Part shown: positions 6,025 to 9,387 of the stretch, piece after piece
Position numbering within the stretch: the first letter of the stretch is position 1
Layout: every line of letters starts with the position of its first letter
DNA from: Clostridiales bacterium
GTDB lineage: Bacteria > Bacillota > Clostridia > Lachnospirales > Lachnospiraceae
Direction of reading: 5' to 3'
Assembly (NCBI GenBank): GCA_019418195.1
Contig: DYCJ01000035.1
Coordinates: 1-9,387, forward strand
Length of the DNA stretch: 9,387 nucleotides
The notes under the pieces: generated by a model
What the model was told of the DNA's origin: nothing
The model's input: only the letters and a program-made list of their open reading frames with translations
The model's database searches: none
Translations under genes and position numbers: made by a program

Positions 6025-6912
6025 TTAGATGCCATATTTTTTATACATTTCTTCCCGGTATTCCGGGTCAGATGCAATTTTAATGATCAGATCGTCTTTC
6101 TTTTCTTTGCTGAGGAGAAGGATCAGCCTGCTGTAGCGTTCAGAAGCTTCCTTTTGACCGATGCGTTCACCTTCTTTACGCCCGATACGCTCGCCTTCTT
6201 TCACCGCGTCATCCCATATCATTTGTCCGAGTTTTGTCATTGCAATCGCCTCCTTTACAACTGTCAAATCTTCATTATTTAAGAATTTTACTGCGAAAGC
6301 GTACAGAATGGCTTCCATTTTTTGAACTTCTCTTCTGCTGAATGAGCTTTCCGCTTTTTTCAATATATGGATACCGTCCATAATACGGTTTTTCTGTTCC
6401 GGCTTCTCTGCCATGAGCGGTGAGAGCAGCAAAGGTATAATGTCTTCCCGTTGCAACCCGGTTGATGTTTTTTGCTCGAGCTGCGAGAGGATCTTACCTG
6501 GATCATTATCCTTCGGTCGGATAACTCTTACCCGGTATGTATTGATGCCTTCGGATATGCTGCTGCGAATTTTCTTAACTTTGGAAGAGCATATAACGTA
6601 AGTGATTACCGGCGCATTTATCCGTCTTGCTGTAGATGCCTCGTATTCACGAAAACGTTTCATATCATCGACGGTAAGAGAATCGCTTTCAAACTCAAAA
6701 TGATACCAATTCCCGTTCTCCATTTCGTAGAGAAAATCCTCATACATATGTCGGGTTTCCAGTTCCACGATTTCGGTCGGGGCCGACCGGACAGCTTTTT
6801 CTTGGATTCCGAGCCAGTGGATCAGTTCATCGCCGAAATAGTCTATGGCTGATTTAAGTGCTAGATCTTCCAGATGGCTGAGATCGCTGTTCGTTTTGTA
6901 ATTGTCCTGCAA
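6025..6912 (-). CDS. Rpn/PD-(D/E)XK-like family protein with KEGERIG repeats
   Basis: A protein resembling the Rpn (recombination-promoting nuclease) and PD-(D/E)XK transposase-like families, 295 aa from the proposed TTG start (308 aa if the ATG at 6951 is used). Counting from that ATG, the presumed nuclease core spans about 60-120: ELETRHMYEDFLYEMENGNWYHFEFES (D72, E86, E88), then a helix (MKRFREYEASTARR) and the strand PVITYVIC. The usual E-x-Q/K appears as E-F-E, so catalysis is uncertain. Residues 251-268 hold two copies of an eight-residue unit KEGERIG(R/Q), a low-complexity linker common in these proteins, and the end is a charged helix. TTG 6912 is preceded by a perfect GGAGG five bases upstream (6918-6922), whereas ATG 6951 has no ribosome site and abuts a TATAAT. 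It stands alone, is AT-richer than its neighbours by eye, and may be acquired. Role unknown. Confidence 0.7.
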   Translation of the reverse strand: MQDNYKTNSDLSHLEDLALKSAIDYFGDELIHWLGIQEKAVRSAPTEIVELETRHMYEDFLYEMENGNWYHFEFESDSLTVDDMKRFREYEASTARRINAPVITYVICSSKVKKIRSSISEGINTYRVRVIRPKDNDPGKILSQLEQKTSTGLQREDIIPLLLSPLMAEKPEQKNRIMDGIHILKKAESSFSRREVQKMEAILYAFAVKFLNNEDLTVVKEAIAMTKLGQMIWDDAVKEGERIGRKEGERIGQKEASERYSRLILLLSKEKKDDLIIKIASDPEYREEMYKKYGI

Positions 6913-6917
6913 TAAAA

Positions 6918-6922
6918 CCTCC
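6918..6922 (-). promoter_or_regulatory. Ribosome binding site that decides the Rpn-like start
   Basis: GGAGG on the minus strand, 5 nt upstream of TTG 6912. A TATAAT at 6960-6955 would start transcription near 6948, leaving the ATG at 6951 outside or at the very edge of the transcript and giving a leader of about 36 nt for TTG 6912. No good -35 box was found 17 bp upstream of that TATAAT. Confidence 0.55.
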
Positions 6923-6951
6923 GTTTCCAGCGACACAGGAACTGTCTCCAT

Positions 6952-7292
6952 ACTATTATAATATCATAACAGACAGCAGATTGCTTTGTTTTTGTAAAAA
7001 TAACTGATTAATTAGTTGCGATGGATATCTGTCCGAGACGGACGCAGATATTCGAATTGGTATTGGATGACTAACATCCAGAAAAGCGAAATGGATAAGA
7101 ATCACTTCGAATATATAATATGGGCGGCAGTATCTGTGCGAAACTGCGGTCTGTGATAAATACAGTATCACAACCAAAGAAGAACTGCAATGTGGAAATG
7201 CAGGTAATTTTATTTTCGGCATTTTTGACAAAGAGAAAACAATTCGTTAGAATGATGGCTGTATAGAGGAGGCAGTATAGAAAGTGTGCTGT
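6952..7292. other. Gene-free, hairpin-rich stretch between the Rpn-like and metallopeptidase genes
   Basis: About 340 nt with no credible gene. It contains three inverted repeats: 7025-7051 (ATATCTG+TCCG, loop AGA, CGGA, 2-nt bulge, CAGATAT), 7064-7080 (TGGATG/CATCCA) and 7152-7172 (TGTGATA/TATCACA). It also holds a near-consensus rightward promoter at 7225-7253. The short frames here (at most 91 codons, minus strand) show no family pattern. It may be the remains of a lost gene or a small structured RNA; neither is established. Confidence 0.5.
7225..7253 (+). promoter_or_regulatory. Strong orphan rightward promoter
   Basis: A perfect TTGACA (7225-7230), a 17-bp spacer and TAGAAT (7248-7253, one change from TATAAT). 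It would start RNA near 7260, and a perfect GAGGAGG ribosome site follows at 7266-7272. The only gene ahead is the oppositely oriented metallopeptidase, so the RNA would be antisense to it unless it stops early. The two GTG codons after the ribosome site (7284, 7286) are 11-13 nt away and lead only into frames antisense to the metallopeptidase gene. Confidence 0.6.
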
Positions 7293-7298
7293 TCACAC
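7284..7298 (-). terminator. Weak terminator-like hairpin at the metallopeptidase stop
   Basis: GTGTG and CACAC (7284-7288, 7294-7298) form a 5-bp stem overlapping the TGA stop codon, followed on the minus strand by TTTCTAT. The stem is short and the U-tract broken, so termination here would be poor. Confidence 0.25.
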
Positions 7299-7865
7299 CA
7301 TCTCCCACAGCACCTGCCCTTTATCACGCAGCCATTTTCGTGCAGCCCGGTAATCCGGCAGCACAGATTCCACGATGGCATAAAATGCCTTTGAGTGGTT
7401 CATCTCCCTGCGGTGGGCGAGCTCGTGCACAACGACATAGTCCAGTACTTCCTCCGGGGCGAGGATAAGCCGCCAGTTGAAATTTAAGTTGCCCTTACTG
7501 CTGCAGCTTCCCCAGCGGGTCTTCTGCTCACGGATGGAGATGCGGCCGTAAGAGACGCCCATAATGCGGGCATAATATTCTGTCTTGCGGGTGAAGATAT
7601 CCCTTGCAATTTCAATGTAGCGGCTGCGGTCTTTTGCAGAGAGCGGCGGATGCGCGGAAGCGGCGGTTTCTTTCTGTTCCTCCAGTTCTTTCGCGCGGGC
7701 AAGGTGTTTCAGCACCCAGTTTTCATTATTGGAGACAAAGTTATCGATATAGGAATGGGAGCAGCGTCTGGGAGAGCGCACGAGGACACGGCCGTCGCGG
7801 GTCACCTGAATAGCAATTGTCTTCCGACTGCTGTATATGATTTCGTAATCAAATGGATGGTTCAT
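7293..7865 (-). CDS. YgjP-like (DUF45) zinc metallopeptidase
   Basis: A YgjP/DUF45-type metal-dependent hydrolase, also annotated as an M48-family or SprT-like metallopeptidase, 190 aa, somewhat shorter than the roughly 230-240 aa typical of the family. It has no signal peptide and is probably cytoplasmic. The N-terminal part (about 7-55) is the small beta domain (YSSRKTIAIQVTRDGRVLVRSPRR). The catalytic part contains TRWGSCSSKGNLNFNWRL (116-133), the zinc motif HELAH (147-151, with catalytic E148) and a third ligand in NHSKAF (H157). The C-terminal LPDYRAARKWL is typical. The Glu/Lys-rich linker 58-80 is poorly conserved. ATG 7865 follows a GAGG by 7 nt. The gene is monocistronic, divergent from the response regulator. 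The natural substrate of the family is not well known; in some genomes it accompanies type I restriction systems, but none is visible here. Confidence 0.9.
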   Translation of the reverse strand: MNHPFDYEIIYSSRKTIAIQVTRDGRVLVRSPRRCSHSYIDNFVSNNENWVLKHLARAKELEEQKETAASAHPPLSAKDRSRYIEIARDIFTRKTEYYARIMGVSYGRISIREQKTRWGSCSSKGNLNFNWRLILAPEEVLDYVVVHELAHRREMNHSKAFYAIVESVLPDYRAARKWLRDKGQVLWEMV

Positions 7866-7877
7866 GATAGTACCTCA

Positions 7878-7908
7878 TATAGTGTATAGTGTAGCAGGTA
7901 GTGCAGGT
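7878..7908. repeat. Short tandem repeats in the divergent promoter region
   Basis: TATAGTG is repeated directly at 7878-7884 and 7885-7891, and GCAGGT at 7894-7899 and 7903-7908 (9-bp period). They overlap the metallopeptidase promoter candidate and lie upstream of the response-regulator gene. Paired direct repeats are the usual form of OmpR-family binding sites, so self-regulation by the adjacent regulator is possible, but this is inference. Confidence 0.35.
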
Positions 7909-7917
7909 CTTCCGCAA
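7888..7917 (-). promoter_or_regulatory. Candidate promoter of the metallopeptidase gene
   Basis: On the minus strand TTGCGG (7917-7912), an 18-bp spacer and TACACT (7893-7888), preceded by TG at the extended -10 position. It would give a leader of about 15 nt containing the GAGG ribosome site. Plausible but not consensus. Confidence 0.4.
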
Positions 7918-7972
7918 GTGTCAGAAAAACTGGATTGCCCGAAGACAGGATTGGGATAAAGAAGGAGTAAAA

Positions 7973-8677
7973 ATGGAACGAATACTTATCATAGAAGATG
8001 ATGATATCCTGGCGCAGGGAGTGAAGTTCAATCTGGAGCTGGCAGGATTCTTTGCGGATACAGCATCTGACTTGAAAGAGGCAAAGAGAAAGCTGGACGA
8101 TGTGCAGGAGACAGGGACGGGATACGGAACGGAATGGCAGCTTTTGATCCTTGATGTGAATCTCCCTGATGGGGATGGATTTGTTTTTGCAGACAGCTTA
8201 AGAAAAGAGTATGACATCCCGGTGATCTTTCTGACGGCGAGGGATCTGGATGAAGATATGATGCGGGGCTTTGAGACTGGAGCAGATGATTATATCACAA
8301 AGCCGTTTAATGTACAGATACTGGTCCAGCGGGTGCGTGCTGTGCTGAATCGATATCGTGCGGGAAATGAGAAGAAAGAGCGGATCAAAGCAGGAAATCT
8401 TGAGATAGACTTTCAGTCCTGGCAGGTGTGGAAAAATGGTGATGAACTTACACTTACTCCCACCGAGTTTAAGCTTTTGAAGAAATTCTGTGATAATCCG
8501 GGGATTGTCCTGACACGGGCAGTCCTGTTGGAAGCATTGTGGGATAAGGAAGAAAATTATGTGGATGAACATACACTTACTATATTCATTAGCAGGCTGC
8601 GTTCAAAGATCGCTGACAGGGATCACGCATATATACGGACGATCTACGGAACCGGATATCAGTGGACAGGAGAATAA
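7973..8677 (+). CDS. OmpR/PhoB-family response regulator
   Basis: A two-component DNA-binding response regulator of the OmpR family, 234 aa. The receiver domain (1-125) has the acidic pair E8/D9, the phosphoacceptor D61 (LLILDVNLPDGDGF), T88 (FLTAR) and K110 (DDYITKPF), all in place. The C-terminal winged helix (about 137-232) shows LTPTEFKLLKKFCDNPGIVLTRAVLLEALWD, then VDEHTLTIFISRLRSKI and the wing IRTIYGTGYQW. The frame stays open upstream to 7901, but ATG 7973 has AAGGAG five bases away and starts exactly at the beta-1 strand MERILIIEDDD, so it is the real start. D61 is later than the usual 51-54 because a Gly-rich loop (about 46-54, ETGTGYGTE) lengthens the segment before beta-3. The kinase gene starts 2 nt after the stop, so the two are co-translated. 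Target genes are unknown. Confidence 0.95.
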   Translation: MERILIIEDDDILAQGVKFNLELAGFFADTASDLKEAKRKLDDVQETGTGYGTEWQLLILDVNLPDGDGFVFADSLRKEYDIPVIFLTARDLDEDMMRGFETGADDYITKPFNVQILVQRVRAVLNRYRAGNEKKERIKAGNLEIDFQSWQVWKNGDELTLTPTEFKLLKKFCDNPGIVLTRAVLLEALWDKEENYVDEHTLTIFISRLRSKIADRDHAYIRTIYGTGYQWTGE

Positions 8678-8679
8678 GG

Positions 8680-9387
8680 ATGGATCAGAGGACAATACTT
8701 TTTATTACAGTGCCAGTCATTTTATTTTTCGTGTTTCTGGGCACGGCGTCAGCGGGAATCTGGCTGCATATGCGAAGAAAGTATATTTCTTTTGCTGAAG
8801 AGACATGCAGGAGCATCGACGCTGTCCTTAATGGCAGGTCTGCGGAAGAGCTTGACATGGACGAGGATACATTGCTGTCAAAAGTGCAGATGAAGCTAAA
8901 GAGGTTAGAGGAGGTCACTGCTGCTGCGGCCCGGAAAAGTGAAGCGAGAGAACAGGAGGTGCAGGGGATCATCTCGGATCTTTCCCATCAGCTTAAGACG
9001 CCGGTTGCAAATATCATGATGTATTGTGATACTGCCATGAATCCTGCGATTACGGAAGAAGAGCGTGCAAAGTGTATGGCGGTGCTGAAAGATCAGGTGG
9101 GAAAGCTTGATTTTCTGGTACAGGCAATGATACGCATGTCCAGGCTGGAGCAGAATATCATTTCCCTTCATCCGGATGCAGTTTCTCTCCGGCACCTGCT
9201 GGACAGAGCATTCCAAAGTATCCGGGGCAAAGCAGTGGAAAAAAATATTTCGCTGGAAATACTCTGTGAGGAGGACATGATTCTCCTGTGCGATGAAAAG
9301 TGGACGGCGGAGGCTCTTTTTAATGTGTTGGACAATGCAGTAAAATATTCCCCTTCCGGCAGCAGGGTTACGGTGCATCCCGAGCGG
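8680..9387 (+). CDS. Sensor histidine kinase (partial, C-terminus outside window)
   Basis: The cognate membrane histidine kinase of the adjacent regulator; 236 residues are visible. One hydrophobic segment (about 6-29, ILFITVPVILFFVFLGTASAGIWL) is followed at once by basic residues (HMRRKY), so there is no extracytoplasmic sensor domain and no clear HAMP domain. A helical linker (about 55-95) leads to the dimerisation domain with the H-box DLSHQLKTP (phosphoacceptor H103) and then the start of the HATPase domain with the N-box NVLDNAVKYSP (N215, N219). The G-boxes are cut off by the window edge. The ATG at 8680 lies 2 nt after the regulator stop, and AGGAG is inside the regulator's last codons. 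Sensor-poor kinases of this kind often sense through an adjacent membrane partner such as a BceAB-like ABC transporter; that partner, if any, would lie to the right and is not seen. Confidence 0.93.
   Translation, partial: MDQRTILFITVPVILFFVFLGTASAGIWLHMRRKYISFAEETCRSIDAVLNGRSAEELDMDEDTLLSKVQMKLKRLEEVTAAAARKSEAREQEVQGIISDLSHQLKTPVANIMMYCDTAMNPAITEEERAKCMAVLKDQVGKLDFLVQAMIRMSRLEQNIISLHPDAVSLRHLLDRAFQSIRGKAVEKNISLEILCEEDMILLCDEKWTAEALFNVLDNAVKYSPSGSRVTVHPER

Noticed and set aside
7286..7468. A 60-codon plus-strand frame after the orphan promoter
   Set aside because: It starts with GTG 13 nt from the ribosome site, is entirely antisense to the conserved zinc-motif part of the metallopeptidase gene, and has a shadow-like Pro/Arg-rich composition.
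7901..7972. Extension of the response regulator to GTG 7901
   Set aside because: The extra 24 residues precede the first strand of the receiver fold, and AAGGAG is ideally placed for ATG 7973.
1..9387. CRISPR array, tRNA or rRNA genes, transposase or integrase
   Set aside because: No regularly spaced repeats of suitable length, no tRNA- or rRNA-like stretches, and no transposase motifs were seen; the Rpn-like protein is the only mobile-element-like item.

Overview
The window looks like chromosomal DNA from a gut-type member of the Clostridia, most likely Lachnospiraceae. The grounds are strong AGGAGG-type ribosome sites, moderate GC, a B12-dependent diol/glycerol dehydratase, an Rpn/PD-(D/E)XK-like protein with KEGERIG repeats, and a compact OmpR-type two-component pair. 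This assignment rests on gene content and style, not on a database match. Both ends cut through genes: the left edge truncates the dehydratase medium subunit and the right edge truncates a histidine kinase.

Layout. Positions 1-2121 (minus strand) hold the start of a pdu/dha-type operon. Its first gene is the large subunit (pduC-like), followed after 19 nt by the medium subunit (pduD-like), whose N-terminus looks like a bacterial microcompartment targeting helix. A divergent intergenic region (2122-2536) carries a well-formed leftward promoter, with three in-phase TGTGGTTTT repeats upstream of it and two hairpins in the leader. Positions 2537-5935 (plus strand) form a probable three-gene operon: an AbgB-like M20 amidohydrolase, a MATE-family exporter and a Maf nucleotide pyrophosphatase. 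A hairpin at 5978-6005 lies between this operon and the next gene, which converges on it.

Positions 6025-6912 (minus strand) encode an Rpn-like protein whose start is better placed at a TTG than at the upstream ATG. A gene-free stretch of about 340 nt follows (6952-7292). It contains several hairpins and a near-consensus rightward promoter with no gene of its own. Positions 7293-7865 (minus strand) encode a YgjP-type zinc metallopeptidase. Diverging from it, 7973-9387 encodes an OmpR-family response regulator and a one-helix sensor kinase, separated by 2 nt.

Functionally, the left block ferments 1,2-propanediol or glycerol through a coenzyme-B12 radical enzyme, probably in a microcompartment. 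The middle block combines amide hydrolysis, efflux and nucleotide-pool cleaning without an obvious single pathway. The right block is regulatory. No complete new system can be demonstrated from this window. The best leads are the regulatory architecture upstream of pduC and the orphan promoter at 7225-7253, which could make an RNA antisense to the metallopeptidase gene that runs on into the two-component genes.
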